A stretch of DNA of 64,000 nucleotides. Origin: Nannobrachium achirus. Lineage: Eukaryota > Chordata > Actinopteri > Myctophiformes > Myctophidae. The stretch spans positions 32,078,071 to 32,142,070 of the forward strand of contig OY997657.1 in assembly GCA_963921795.1 (NCBI GenBank), read 5' to 3'. Numbering within the stretch: position 1 is the stretch's first letter; every line of letters starts with the position of its first letter. The notes below the pieces were generated by a model that was not told the DNA's origin, did not search any database, and saw nothing but the letters and a program-made list of their open reading frames with translations. Positions 30,456 to 43,900 of the stretch are shown here, one piece after another. The position numbers were made by a program, and so were the translations under genes.

Positions 30456-31264
30456 TGCTGGACTGACTAATGGGTGCTGGTGGGCCAGGCTGAGACATGT
30501 TGTCTCGGGAGGAATTCCATAGCTGCAGGGGAAGGGTGGGTGTGTCCTCCATGATGGCCATAAAGTGTATGCCAAGCCCCAGCTCAAGTGCATTCACTTG
30601 CTGCAAGAGTGCAGAAACCGGGGGGCTTGCTTAGTTCAGTCAGTGTTCATCGTGTTTCATGTTTCTGTTGATTCAACAGAAACAGCACATTCTCAAGGTG
30701 AGCAAGCAGGTGAATGGTTGCAACATTCTTGGGATGTCTAAAAACCCAGTGGTTCTCTCAGGTTTCCTTTTTAAGGCATGGCTCCTACTAGAAGGTGTGA
30801 CATCTGGAAGAGGGTCTATCTGTGTGTCTGTGATGAGTCTGTCTTTGTCTGCAGCAAATCACACAGTTCTTGTGCATGCTGCCAGTAGGTCAAGGAAGTA
30901 AATCCCAGAATATTTTGTTATTTTGTACACAATGTATTTTTTTTAATTTTATAGAACTTTATAAGTTCGGGCCACTATTCAGCCCTACGCTGCACCGCCA
31001 ATCTGACCAATATGGCTATATATGGAGATCTCTGTATCTGTCAGTCCTTGTCCCTTTTATGGCTATTTATATGGAGATTGCTTATGTCATCAGCATGTGC
31101 CCATATATGGCCCTTTTGTGCCCATATAGATAGATACCTTTATATATGGAGCAGACTTACAATAAATGCATCTGATGCCATCCATGACTGAGGTTAGACA
31201 ACACATATTTAGCCATAGCTGCATTGGGAACTCCTTATATGGTTATGACTGAGTCATAGCATTT

Positions 31265-31724
31265 TACTTATTACTTATAAAGCCCTGCATGGCCTGGCCC
31301 CCGCCTACATACGGGATATGCTGCCCCCGCGTGAATCAGGGCGCATCCTTAGGTCTTCGGACAAGGGCCTTTTAAAATGCCTAAGTACTAACCTGGTAAC
31401 CCGGGGCGATCGTGCTTTCGCCGCTCGGGCTCCCAGGTTGTGGAATGAACTGCCAGTGGAACTACGGCTAGCACCGTCCCTGCCAAGGTTCAAGTCATTT
31501 TTGAAAACCTATCTTTACACCAAATGTTTTACATAAATTGTGTAAAGTAGTGTTCTGTTATAGTATACTCTTGTACATTGATATCTGTATATTATAATTG
31601 TTCTATGCTTTGTTGTAACTTTTTGTGATTGTTGTGTGATTTTTTGCTGTATGTTGTTTTTAACCATGTTGTAACTTTGTTTGGAAAAGTGCTATACAAA
31701 TAAAATTAATTATCATTATTATTA
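31265..31724 (+). mobile_element. 5'-truncated LINE (L2/CR1-like), ORF2 C-terminus and 3' tail
   Basis: An open frame encodes LITYKALHGLAPAYIRDMLP, RSSDKGLLKC, GDRAFAARAPRLWNELPVEL and FKSFLKTYLYTKCFT, stopping at 31536. This is the end of the reverse-transcriptase ORF of L2/CR1-type LINEs. The 3' UTR ends TGCTATACAAATAAAATT followed by (ATT)n, the microsatellite tail of that class. The first several kilobases of the element are missing, as is usual for LINE insertions. Confidence 0.8.
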
Positions 31725-33703
31725 TAGCAACACAAGCGTGACAACGTGGTCTGGTTCTGGTCCCCTCTCAAGCCAACTTTAAAATACGATTTCATACTGG
31801 AAGTCAAATGGGGTTAGACTGGGCTGAAACTTTGGTCAAATATGAAGATGACTGTCATCCTAGAGATAGAACTGATGCCATAATAATAACATCATAGATG
31901 ACTGACATCATAATACTAACACCATAGATGACTGACATCATAGACTGCCCACTTGTCAGAGATCCACAGGCATGCCACACCGTTATTAGGCCCTGTCTTA
32001 CTTATACTTTATATCCCCTGAGATTTAGTATACTGTATGCTTAAAAAAGCGCTTGCTCAATGGACAGAAACTGCCACGCTAGCTGTTGCAGTGCCAACTT
32101 TTGGCCTCCAACGGCAACCACCCCACCACATGGCTTCTCTCAAATCATGGCATTTTAGAAAAAGGAATGTTCACTCAGACGCTGCAAAAACACCCCAACA
32201 TTCTAACCTCCTTCCCTTGCCCAACGCTAAAATTATATTCTTTCTGATTTCTATTCCTCATTCCTCTGCTCGCTCTGTTCTGCTGCTGCACTTTCGATTC
32301 CCTGTGCCTGGCGGTCTCTAAGGGTAGCCCACTTCCTCATCCTGGAACTCCCTGACCACCAGAGGGTCACACGGCCATGCTGACCAACGGAACGAGAGCA
32401 AACACAGACGTTGAGCTGTTTACAGGAAGTGAACTGAACAGCAGGCTTTTGTATTTGGCTTCTATAAAAGGAAATTCTGCACAGGACTTCCTGGAAGGAG
32501 TGATGTAGTAGGCCTGCCCGCTACCGCCGCCCATCAGAACTCTCTCAACTCACCTCCCCCCTTTCATTCACTAACAGAAACATATGCATAAGTGACACAC
32601 GCACACTCACACTCACACAGTACAACAGAAGACTTGTCACTAATTAAGGGCCTGGCAACACCTTATACACTAAAGTTTAGTGTATAGCTGGCCAGTGTGT
32701 TTGTTGCTGCAGGTGTTTAGTGACTAAACATCTTATCCTGTTATTCAAACAACTGCCACTCCCCTATGTCAACAGCTTGATTGATAAAATTACCAACCTG
32801 GCAGCCAGCCTGAGCTCTCCAACCAAAGCAGCCTGCCTCCTGGCAAGATACAGACCCAGGTGGGCTCATTTTAGGCTCACGTAATTCATATCAAATGAAC
32901 TCAATGTGTGTAGGCATATCAATATTATTGATGTACTGTTATATACATTTCCTAAAACAATGCTTGTTGAATGCCATGCACTTCCACAGAGCATAGAAAG
33001 TCAAGTATCTATATACAATGTTGTTTGTAATTGCAAGTAAGGACAACTTGTCTTGTTCTGACAGTAGGCTACATTAAGCAGAGTTATTCAGAAGTAAACA
33101 CTACTACCTGAGTCAAATATTTCACTTTCCTTCTCTTGTACTTGTAGGTTCTATCCCAAATGAAAAGCTCCATTCGTGTCATACAAGACAAGGAGTCCGT
33201 ACAAATACAATCACAGAGGGGTTGTTATTACTATATTAATAGCCTACTACAGGCTACAGACAATCCCCTGGTCTGTCATTAACTTTGAAAACCTGCCTCT
33301 GGCTCCTCTCTGAACACGGTGCTATAGGACCGACAAGATCAGCCAGGGTCGTTACTATCTGTCTCTGCATCCACTTATATTTTATTTAAAGGGCTTTGCT
33401 CATGTACAACTCGATGTAAAACGTTGCTGGTGTAAAACCTAATTTCCACGTGTCAAGAAATGTGCAGTCTCGGACTCTCGGAGCAAAACGTCAAGGAAAC
33501 ACAATGCTATTTGTGATCAGACAGATTGATATAAATGATCAAGGAATAAATAATCACATCAGGTGATCAAAGTTCAAGCCAGTCTGATAATAAGTATTAA
33601 AGTAAACGAATGAGGAACACGACTCACTCACCATTATGTATAAACCCCGCTATGATGAGTGCTATCCCTTCTTCATTGATTCACAAACAAAGCCAAAACT
33701 CAC
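31725..33703. other. pak2 5' intron, no gene recognised
   Basis: No conserved exon was seen. An ATAGATGACTGACATCATA unit is repeated in tandem at 31890-31943. The remainder is unique-looking AT-rich sequence. Confidence 0.45.
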
Positions 33704-33780
33704 CAGTTTGTCAGACGCGAAAAAGAAGAAGTGGAAAAAGGCAAACTTTTGAAACCCCGCCCCGGCCACGCGCGCTGATT
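33704..33780 (-). promoter_or_regulatory. pak2: Probable pak2 non-coding first exon and GC-box promoter
   Basis: On the minus strand a GGGGCGGGG box (complement near 33757) precedes GAAAAAGGGTCTGACAAACTG-like sequence that ends in a strong donor CTG|GTGAGT at 33704. The coding exon at 25618 has an acceptor CTCACAG about 20 bases upstream of its ATG, so a spliced 5' UTR is required. The start of transcription cannot be placed from sequence. Confidence 0.45.
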
Positions 33781-34497
33781 CTTCTCGTAAAAAAACACCC
33801 CTCTGATTTGGTGCAGATTTCTAGTGGCTTATGGCAGTCAGTCAGACACTGAAGCAGGGACACATGCGCCGAAAAATCACTAATCATTAATTTCCAGTGC
33901 TGCTATGCTACCACTGCTAAAGCCTGCCCTGCTTTGTTGGTGCGGAAATAACTGAATGATGACGTTTGCCTCGGTTATAGTCACGTGTCTGTGTCTGGAT
34001 TGGAGCTTTAAACATTAAGGTTCACATTTGGCGAAGAGCAACATTTATAGCAGTTCTCTCATCCTTTTATGCCGTTTCCCCCCCAATCAGTGTTTTTTTT
34101 TGGGGGGGGGATGGGGGGGGGGGAGCCTTCCAGGTGGTCCCCAGCTAAATGATGGAGAAACAAATGGATGGAGACATGACATGGACCATTTGGTTTCACT
34201 AAACATCTGATTGATTGAAAACTTTATTTGCATAGAAATGGTACAGTACAGTTTCATGACATACAGGTTCCGTGGCTCAAATGCAGAATAAATAATGGTC
34301 CCTGATGTGAAATGGACTTGAAAACCACTGATAAATGTTGTGTTTTGACGTTGACGTCAAAACATAACCTTAATACATTTGTGCTTTTTTTAACGTTAGT
34401 CCGATAACTCAGATGATTGGTGCAGTTAGTGGCACTGGTAAAAATAAATAACTCTCTTTTTAGTTTTTTCACATCTTCATGGCCCAGGAGGCATGAG

Positions 34498-34555
34498 GGG
34501 CGTGGTGGGCAGGGGGCTGGGCGGCGTGGTGGGCAGGGGGCTGGGCGGCGTGGAG
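34498..34555. repeat. 24-bp GC-rich tandem repeat, 2.4 copies
   Basis: Unit GGCGTGGTGGGCAGGGGGCT plus GGGC. Confidence 0.9.
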
Positions 34556-34990
34556 CGCAGTGAGCTACTAAACAAACGGTGTAAGACTCGAATTATCAAA
34601 CAAACACTCAAGTTCAATGAATGAGCGAATATTCAACGATTGAACGAAGTACACAATATGAAGACTTCTGCTACACACAAACATAGAAAATCAAAGAAGA
34701 AGAAAACTGGATCAGAACAGGTTGGTGAAATCACAACGCTTCAAATCAATCGACCACTGGTTTGAAACCAGTTGGTAGACTACAAGCACTATAAGCATAG
34801 GCCTACTGTAGTCTGTAGACTAATAATATGAAACCAGTTCAAACACTCGTTGAAACAGTTGTTGGTACACTCAACACTATACTGTAGCTTCAAAGTAAAC
34901 CAAAACACTGGTTTAAAAACAGTCTGCTACAACAATCACTACAATATACCGTGCAGGCCTAGACACTGATTTGAAACCAGCAGTAGGATT

Positions 34991-36316
34991 TAGCCGCAAA
35001 TTGCAACACTAGATCTTTTTATAATCGGATGAATCTAGCCGCAAATTGCAACACTAGATTTTTTTATAATCGGTTGAATAGGGTTGCAATACCTCCCATA
35101 GGCAGCAAATGCATCAAAACAGTTTTTTGCTATCTGATTGTATTAAACGACTTCAAACTCACCAATATTGTGGCTCTATGGAAAGCTTGGAATTTACTCT
35201 TTCTATCTGCAAAGTGTTTGTTTCAGAAAAATCCACAGTAGACATGTTATGAGTTACTTTCTATCCTAGAAATTTGGTTCAGGTGATAATTTTCTAAGTC
35301 CTGGAGTTTGGAAGCGCTCGTGGAAAATCCCTCAGCGGTCCTGTGACCACCTGGTTCTAAATGTCACATTATGCAGGAGGCAGCGGGACGTTGCGATATA
35401 GAAGACGAGCGCTTCCGAAGTTCAACACTTAGAAAATAAACCGTGTCTGCTCGGATTTCTTGACAGAAAATAAATCATAACAATTATACGGTGGATTTTT
35501 CAGAAACAAACACTTTGCAGATAGCAAGAGTAAATTCCAAGCTTTCCATAGAGCCACAATATTGGTGAGTTTGAAGTCGTTTAATACAATCAGATAGCAA
35601 AACACTGTTTTGATGCATTGGCTGCCTATGGGAGGTATTGCAACCCTAGATTCAACCGATTATAAAAAAATCTAGTGTTGCAATTTGCGGCTAGGATGAA
35701 TCTAGGGTTGCAATACCTCCCATAGAGATTCAATGCATCAAAACAGTTTTTTGCTATCTGATTGTATTAAACGACTTCAAACTCACCAATATTGTGGCTC
35801 TATGGAAAGCTTGGAATTGACTATTTCTACCTGCAAAGTGTTTGTTTCAGAAAAATCCACAGTAGACATGTTATGAGTTACTTTCTATCCTAGAAATTTG
35901 GTTCAGGTGATAATTTTCTAAGTCCTGGAGTTTGGAAGCGCTCGTGGAAAATCCCTCAGCGGTCCTGTGACCACCTGGTTCTAAATGTCACATTATGCAG
36001 GAGGCAGCGGGACGTTGCGATATAGAAGACGAGCGCTTCCGAAGTTCAACACTTAGAAAATAAACCGTGTCTGCTCGGATTTCTTGACAGAAAATAAATC
36101 ATAACAATTATACGGTGGATTTTTCAGAAACAAACACTTTGCAGATAGCAAGAGTAAATTCCAAGCTTTCCATAGAGCCGCAATATTGGTGAGTTTGACG
36201 TCGTTTAATACAATCAGATAGCAAAATAACGTTTTGATGCATTGGCTGCCTATGGGAGGTATTGCAACCCTAGATTCATCCGATTATAAAAAATCTAGTG
36301 TTGCAATTTGCGGCTA
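34991..36316. mobile_element. Palindromic transposon, internally duplicated, one 9-bp target duplication
   Basis: It starts TAGCCGCAAATTGCAACAC and ends GTGTTGCAATTTGCGGCTA. AGTAGGATT flanks it perfectly (34982-34990, 36317-36325). Inside are two head-to-tail copies of a unit of about 620 bp (about 35036-35693 and 35695-36316), each a palindrome with arms of about 200 bp (TAATACAATCAGATAGCAAA and so on). The two units are nearly identical, so the duplication is recent. No transposase is encoded. Confidence 0.8.
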
Positions 36317-36632
36317 AGTAGGATTGGATATAGCCTATCATTTGTGTATGATTTGTGTTTTATTCAATAGCAGGCCTAGATCATTTATTGTTGTTGCTGT
36401 TGTTGTTGTTGTTGTTGTTTTTATTATTGGACTATTATTGCCTATAATGACATGCCCAAAGTTAGGATACTCTGATGCCAGGGTTCATGTAGTATAGGCG
36501 TAGGCCTAATTTTAAGAAAGGCTATCCCACCACATTTGTTGAATGTTTTGAGTTTTTGTTTGAAATTAAATTTGTTATTGAAAACAGGAAATAGGGAAAG
36601 GAACTGTGGTAAGAAGACCATCACCTTCTTTA

Positions 36633-36723
36633 TAGTCTCGCATAGCCAGACAACTATTCCACAATCTCTGAATGGGAGCATTTGACCAAATCGCGGAGGC
36701 AACAGTCTGGCCACGCGAGACTA
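36633..36723. mobile_element. 91-bp MITE, TAGTCTCGC...GCGAGACTA, 9-bp target duplication
   Basis: Perfect CCTTCTTTA duplications flank it (36624-36632, 36724-36732). Ends are TAGTCTCGCATAGCCAGAC and GTCTGGCCACGCGAGACTA. A related copy forms the apex of the 2111-2735 fold-back, and a diverged half copy starts at 63494. Confidence 0.85.
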
Positions 36724-36782
36724 CCTTCTTTACTATGAAACCCGGCATATCCTGTCCCTACGTCAGTGTCAGTGGGTCAGTA

Positions 36783-37098
36783 ACGCGTGATTATGGATCC
36801 CACTGGGAAAGATGGATGGAAACGGCATAGAGCGCTCGTTTTCACAGTTATTGTCCACGACACTGCAAGCGGCGCGAAGGCCAGCGCGAGTTACGAAGCC
36901 GTGGTGAATGCAATCGTTCTATTTACGGCCTGGGCAAGCGCACGATAAACGCAATGATAATTGGGGTTTGGTGCACCTCGCGCGGTCCAAGAGACTACAA
37001 CGGAGCGCTCCCTACGTCCGGTTCAGCCAATCACAAGCTTCAAAATGAGTCCGGGGCGTGGTTATCCATCTTTCCCAGTGGGATCCATAATCACGCGT
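36783..37098. mobile_element. 316-bp MITE, ACGCGTGATTATGG ends, 5-bp target duplication
   Basis: Inverted ends ACGCGTGATTATGGATCCCA of about 36 bp. CAGTA lies on each side (36778-36782, 37099-37103). The interior is CpG-rich (GGCGCGAAGGCCAGCGCGAG), which suggests recent arrival. The superfamily was not determined. Confidence 0.65.
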
Positions 37099-37103
37099 CA
37101 GTA

Positions 37104-38486
37104 ACGCCTCAATGTCTCTAGCTGACCTGTTGTGAGATCACATGTTGACCAAGACAGCCTCTTCTGGTATTCATACATATATGTAATGTAGATCCCTGAT
37201 GTCATCAATATTAAGCCCATATTTGGCAATTCCCTTGGACTCTCCATATGGCCAAGACAGAATTCATTTGCAAATCAAGACTGCCGACTATCATCATCTG
37301 CATATTCATATATGAAGATAACGACACTGACCTCATCAAACCCTGGATATCCATGGATGGAGACGGCTGGATCATCACTTAGATCTCCATATACATCAGC
37401 TGACCACTACATCTTATTCCCAGATGATGCCCTGTTAGGCCAACCACACTAATAGAATCCCTTTTATTCCAATAAATCAATATAAGCCCAAATCTGGGAT
37501 TGCCCATACGATCATCGCCAGCCTGGAGCTGGTCAATACCTTTACATCTGATCTCAGACTCCTGGATAAAGCTGGGTATACATCATACATGCCAAAGCAG
37601 CCACGTGCACGTGACCATATGCACGCACCTATGTGCACGACCTCGACCTTTAGGGTGAGGTTGCTTCTCGCCCTTAGGGTGTCTTACTGGTATGTGATAG
37701 TACCTTGTTAGGGTGACATTTGACTTATCTTATTATTAATGGATATTTTGTTTTATTCTCCTTTGTTATTTTGTAGATGCCGTGCCGGAACAAAAGAAGT
37801 CTTGCTGCCAAAAGAAGATGGCTGAAACGTCAAAGGCAGAAAGGCAACTCTACTTCTAAAATTTCCATTTGGTGGACCCATTTTGAACTCTTAGTATTAC
37901 CCTTAGTTGGTAACTTCAGTATATACTACTCTGGCTCAAGTATCCTAGTGAGGTTGAGTTATTTGGCTGTCAATGATGATGTATTAGTATTACTGAAAGC
38001 CAAGGTAAACTATTTTAATCATAAAGGAGTGTATCAAATTAGTTGTGTGATTAGTGGATCCATCAAGAAAGTTTGGGAAATCGTCTGATTCACACTGCTT
38101 TACATTTTGTCCTCATCACTCCTATGCATATGTAAACCCCGGGATTCCCAGGTGGGAGATAGACAGTAGACTTTTGAGGCCAATCAGGTTCAGGTTGCTG
38201 GCAGTGAGTCAGCTCTGAGACTGCTGATACACACACTCCCCTCACCCTGTAACATTTATATGAACGCAAGCATCCCTCCCACACCCCATCAACCAGTCAA
38301 TCGCAAATCAATCAAATGTCAATTAATCTTATTTGTGAAGCGCATTTCATAAGACAAAATGTAAGTCCAGTATTATTTCACTTCCAAGACTCTTCCAAGA
38401 GAAATCTCCCATCTGCTGCGCACTACTTCCATCTCACCACTAGATGTCATTAACATGCAAGTAATTACGTTATTTGTCAGACATTC
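37104..38486. other. Intergenic between pak2 and hltf
   Basis: 37180-37400 carries degenerate CATATATG/ATCTCCATATAC blocks of the dispersed family also seen near 26250 and 31020. No gene was recognised. A 103-codon plus-strand frame at 37777-38088 is discussed under rejected items. Confidence 0.45.
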
Positions 38487-38760
38487 ATTGATTGATTGAT
38501 TGAAGGCTTTATTAGAAGTTTGCATAGGAAAATGTACAGATTCATGACGGTACAGTTCACTGGTACAAGGTCTACTAAAAGGAGATCCATGAAAAGACTA
38601 AGCTTATTTCAACAGGAAACCATTAAAGTATCTCATATAACATTGAATGACAGACAAATAGAACACAGTACTATGCAGTAGATATGTAAAGAAAAAAAGA
38701 AAACAGTAGGTCTATACAATCAGTAAGTACAGTATATACAATATATACAAGGAAGGGGCA
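38487..38760. repeat. Dispersed repeat with (ATTG)n head
   Basis: GATTGATTGAAGGCTTTATTAGAA and TTCATGACGGTACAGTTC resemble 34206-34270 (GATTGATTGAAAACTTTATT, GGTACAGTACAGTTTCATGA). TAAGTACAGTATATACA is repeated in tandem at about 38720-38800. Confidence 0.5.
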
Positions 38761-39059
38761 GGTAACAGTAAGTCTAAACAATCAGTATGTACAGTATATA
38801 CAAGGAAGGGGCAGGGAGGGTAGGGTTGGGCTAGGTTTTTACCAGTTGTGAACGGCTGCTGCCGTTTAGGTTTGCCCTGGCCAAAAGTTTAGGTTTGCCC
38901 TGGCCTGGCCATTACTACACATTCCACAAAATTGTGATACTAAACTAAACTGTCTCGTGTCAAACTAGTTCAAGTCTGACTGTAAGCTTTTTTTGTTTAG
39001 TTTTTATCCTTTTCTGTTGGACTGGGGAGAGGAATCCAGGGAAACCCGGACAGGGCGGA

Positions 39060-39263
39060 AACGGAATGTCGTTGAAAAGTCATTGTGAGATTTCTGACCA
39101 ATGAACGTGAAAGGAACTGAATCGCTCTGTGCATTCATTGGTCAAAACTCCGCTGGGAGGAGAAGGCGGGTAAACGTGGCTAATAGCAAAACAGCTAATT
39201 CTAGAGTAGAGCAGCTGAGCTGACTGAGTGGAGTCAAAACAACCATAGCTGGCTACTAAAACC
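39060..39263 (+). promoter_or_regulatory. hltf: hltf promoter and non-coding exon 1
   Basis: Two CCAAT elements (GACCAATGAACG near 39096; reverse ATTGGTC near 39137) and a GGAGAAGGCGGG box precede a probable first exon ending TACTAAAACC|GTAAGTGAG at 39263. The coding exon begins after GTGTGTGCCAG at 40935, leaving GCCCAGACATA before the ATG, so the leader is spliced. The transcription start is estimated at about 39150-39200. Confidence 0.5.
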
Positions 39264-39715
39264 GTAAGTGAGCTTATTAATTAACTAATTTACTCAAATA
39301 CATTGTACAATGCAGGGTGAACGATATTAAAACCCAAGGGAAATCGCATTGTTGATAGAAACAGGGACACAATTTTCGTTAATACATACTGTTTTGCATG
39401 TTTTCCACTGGAGGTAATACTACGGTATTTTAAAAGTTGTTTACTTGACACGTGAATAAAGGTAATAAACAGCACCTGCACATGACGCATCTGAGACAGA
39501 CACCGTTTTTCGAGTAAATGCAAGCAATAAATGTAGCCCTTTGCTTTAGAATAAAGTGGTTTACCTGAAGTGGGTTAGCTGGTAGTTGACTTAAATTAAC
39601 TGCAGCTGTGTAACATACGTTTAATTCATACTCCATCAGAGAGCCATAGTGATAGCGTTAAGGTGAACACCTTCAAACGCTATATGAACCAGAGCTAGAA
39701 ATAACTGATCTACAA

Positions 39716-40113
39716 CAGTGCTTCTCAAACATTTTCATGTCAAAGATCCCCAAATTGACACTTATTACAGTTATTAGCCCACAGACCCCCATTTGAAAAG
39801 ATATGCCAGGAACCCCCATAATAAGAAAAATCTTCTAGCAGTGATGATACGGTATACCCAACCAATTTTAATTTCAAGGACCCCCAGTTTGACATGCATG
39901 GCTACGGACCACCATTTAAGGGCATTTCTATCTGAGACCCCAATTGTTTTTGTGAAATCAATTTCAAATTTGGTTCCATTTGTACACTCTGAGTTACATA
40001 CCCATAATAAGGATAAGGGTCCATTTGGTTCCTAACATCATTTAGCTGTGGGGCCCCCTGGAACTAGCTCAAGGACCCCTGGGGGTCCCCGGACCACACT
40101 TTGAGAACCAATG
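39716..40113. mobile_element. hAT MITE (Charlie-like ends), 398 bp, in hltf intron 1
   Basis: Ends CAGTGCTTCTCAAAC and reversed CATTGGTTCTCAAAG resemble the classical hAT end CAGTGGTTCTCAAA. A perfect 8-bp duplication ATCTACAA (39708-39715, 40114-40121) flanks it. The target was a GATCTACAAG hairpin repeat, whose two halves remain on either side. Confidence 0.8.
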
Positions 40114-40946
40114 ATCTACAAGCTATCGGTTATAGATCAGTTCCTTTGGGTAAGTGGCACCGTTGTACAGCGATGCATAAGGCAGGTATTAGACCCGACT
40201 ATACTAATTTCAATTTTTCTGGCCCTGTTACAGATGTTGTCCAAAAATCATGCAGATCGGTACACAGTATCTCTGTAGCCGTTAAATGGAACGGGTATTT
40301 CTTACATTGATGCTCCTACATATTTAGCATGCAAGCACCAGTTAAAGTTACTTTCCATCCCTCATAAACTGTGTGCACAGTGCACATCCCATAACCCACA
40401 CACTGCACATCATTTCGGAGCTCATATCTTTGAACGGGTAAGGGCTAGTCATCATCAAAAGGATGGACACAAAAAAATCCTTTTCGGAGTACAAACAATG
40501 AATTAAGATGTCGAATGGAATTGAAAATAAATGGCTTCGTAATTTGAAAAGAGGAAAAGCATTTAGCCTAAATGCACATAGTTGACCCATTGTATTTGGG
40601 TTATCCGACTGACTGTAATAACAAAAGTTTGAGCTTGAGAGAGCTTGAGAGTTTATTCATTAGTTATTATTAGCAGTACTAGTTTACAGTGTTTTTATGG
40701 TTGTCATAGGTTACTGCTCTGCTGCAATGTACCTTTTCACAGCAAACATTGTGATGCACAAAGAAAAATTCTGATTCACTGACATATCTTTTAAGCTACA
40801 ATGGGCCCTACCAACCTTATCTTTGATAATTAATAGTTTACATCATTCCATTTCACCCATGTTTACTGCACAGCTCTGATTACTGTTTTTCTTTTTTTCT
40901 TTCTTCCTTTCCGTCTTTTGTTTTGTGTGTGCCAGGCCCAGACATA

Positions 40947-43900
40947 ATGACTTCTCGCAGATGGCACTTTGACAGGGACAGTTTGTATAATGTGGACATC
41001 TACACCGACCGGCATGAGGTCACAGAGACCCTCTCCCAGGCTATAACCGCTGCACTGTCTGAGGAGCCAGATGCAGATGGCAGTGTGCAGTTTGGGCAGA
41101 TGCAGGGCACCGTGGTTGGCATCAGATATTATACTGGAGAGGTGAGTACGGAGTGGACATTTTGGCTTTGCTCACAATTGAATTCAGGTCAACCAGTTGA
41201 TAAACAACAACAAAATGAAGTTTATTTTGCAACAGTTAGGCCTTTGGTTAATTGTTGGAGCAGTGCTGAGACCAGAATACCTTGGTTGGACAGGACATTT
41301 TAACAGAAACAAAGCAGCATGTCACCAATCAGTTAAACTCTAAAAAGGTGGTTCCACAGTAGCTGACTGTAGCCCACTCTGCAGTAAACCAGTTACCCAG
41401 TTAATTTTGGTTCCCTTTCAAACCTCTGCATTAAAAGTTTGTTCTTTGTGTCTCACTCTTGACAGGTGAACCCAGGGGAATTGGTCGCTCTTGTACGGGA
41501 ACCACGAAATCCATATGATCGTAATGCTGTAATGGTGGCTAACATGTACGGCAGCCAGGTGGGACATATCAAACGAGAGTTGGCAGCAGCCATGGCATCT
41601 GTCATGGACAACAACTTGGCAAAGATAGAGGGGTAAGTCAGTTGAGTGTTGAGTGTATTTGTCTCTATTTGGGGTTTTTCTTTGGACACAAACGTTTTAA
41701 ATTTTCGTATATTAGGACATTGTGCTAAAGAAGTGGGAGCTTGACTGTGTGATTGCTCTTCCAGGTTGGTGCACAAGGGAAAAACCAACGCTTTCAATAT
41801 GCCAGTGATGTTGACTTTCTGGGGGAAAGAAGAGCACAAAGATGCTGTGATTGAACGAATGGCACGGCATGGATTCAGACTAAACCTACCTGGAACTAAA
41901 CCAATGGGGGGTGCGCACACACACACGCACACTCAAACGCACACTCACAAACTATCACACTTTCACACAGCCTCCCTCAGCAGCAGACGTATCTATTCTT
42001 AGAATATGTGTTAAAACTGTTATTTTGTTTGGTTTTAGGTAAGTTAATGACGACTGGTCCCAATGCCCGGGGTCTGCGTGCTCCCCCGGCCCGACGTGTA
42101 ATTATCCCACTGTCTGCAGAGGAGGTGAGACAATAAAATAAATATAGCTATTTAGAGCTGTGCATTAACAGTGAAACAAAAGGTTGTGTGTTGTACTTTT
42201 AAGGTATGGGTATTTCCACTGGAGGTGCTTGAGTCACAGTTTATAGGCGTACATGTATTTGTCCCAGAGACTTTATTTTTTTAACTTAGCTACTTGACTA
42301 ACAAAATGTACTCTTTTACAGTTGAAGAATGCCTTTGACAATCTATTTGAAGGTCTGATGGAGAGTAAAGAAGGAGAGAAAGAAGCTGCAGAGGTGAGAG
42401 TCTGTTAGTAGTTAACCAGTAGGTCTATGTGGTGAGCAGCAGTTAAAAGCATAATCCTACTCCATTTGGATTATTTTAGATAGGATTCATATAATGGCTT
42501 CAAATTGCCTTTCTTTATATTACATCAGCTTTTGTATATCATTGCTGTTCGGCAGAAAAACCTTTTGTGTTTTGTAAATGCTCTATTTTAGTCCTACTAC
42601 AGCATCACTCAAAAGAAGCAGATCCACAAGCCCAAAACGTGGCACATTTTGAGCTGCCACTTTTGCTATTTTTGAATTTAAATCCTGAAGAGTAACAGTT
42701 TTGGACTTATGAGGTTTCCACCCGAAAGAGAGTATGGCCCTCATTTATTAAAGTGGTGTGTAGACAAATAATGGACATACGTTGAGATCACCGTAATTGT
42801 CCTTTGTTTCGCAAAACTCAGTCTCCACTCAGCTGCTAAGGGTTAAATTAAACCCAAGCTTATTCCAATCATGATGATGTGATTGGTGTTATTCAACAAC
42901 GTAGGCCTACGGGAAACAGACAGCATGTAGGCCATTTATATTATTTAATTCATCATTCAGGGTTTTGTTTAGGATATATCCTGATAGTTACTGTATTGTA
43001 GGTAGAGTTGACATGAGCGCTGTTGTGGCCCTATTTGTTTTATTTGTTATATTTTCTTATTGGATGTGTCTGTATCGGGTCTGACTGCCCATTCATATGA
43101 TAGGCGTGTGTTCTGTGTGAATCCACGGAGATGATTGGTGGGTTAACTTCACACAGAAGTTCGTCTTCTCAGCCGTATTCCGCTTCTTTGGGGCAAGGCT
43201 GCGTCACATTTATCAACATTGGACGGTGGACATGTGTGTAAGCTCATTCCTGGGCTCAAATATAAGTACACTTTGCGGAACAAGCCCGCTGCTTGTACTT
43301 GTATAAGTTAGTGATGAAACCGTCTTGCTTCTTGTCTGTTTATAATTTGCCATGCTCTCTATGCATCTTTCTGACTGTCTCTGTCTCTCCACCTTTGACT
43401 ATCTGTCTTTCTGCTTGTCGGTCACTTCTATTTCCTACCCTGCCATCTTTCTGTAGTCGGTGTGCACTCCTTTGTTGGCCCACCAGAAGCAGGCTTTGTC
43501 CTGGATGTGTGCATGTGAGAACAACACTGGTCTGCCACCATTCTGGTCCATGAAAGGAGAGTTATACTACAACAGCATCACATGCTTCAATACCAAAGAA
43601 AGGCCCCAGAGAGTCCGTGGGGGTATACTGGCTGATGACATGGGACTGGTAAGACAAACAACATGCACAAAAGCATAGCTTTTTATTTTGTACATTTTAA
43701 CCACGCCAATTCCCACTGTGAACGATGCACGCTAGGAAGGCATGCCGCTCTGGTTAAGCATTTCCAGTTGTATCTGTACCCCTTGTCAGAGTACTTAATA
43801 CAGCAACCATTATCATACTACTTGGAGGCCAGTCTTAAGACAGACAGACAGATACAGGGATCTCTATATATGGGCATGAAAGGGACGGACACTAGGACAG

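Noticed and set aside
31305-31536. Host gene encoding LWNELPVELRLAPSLPRFKS
   Set aside because: The peptide and the following (ATT)n tail are diagnostic of a LINE 3' end.
37777-38088. A 103-codon plus-strand frame starting MPCRNKRSLAAKRRWLKRQR
   Set aside because: The basic start loosely recalls the beginning of some transposon proteins and follows an AG acceptor-like site, but the remainder resembles nothing and there is no partner exon. A protein search would be decisive.
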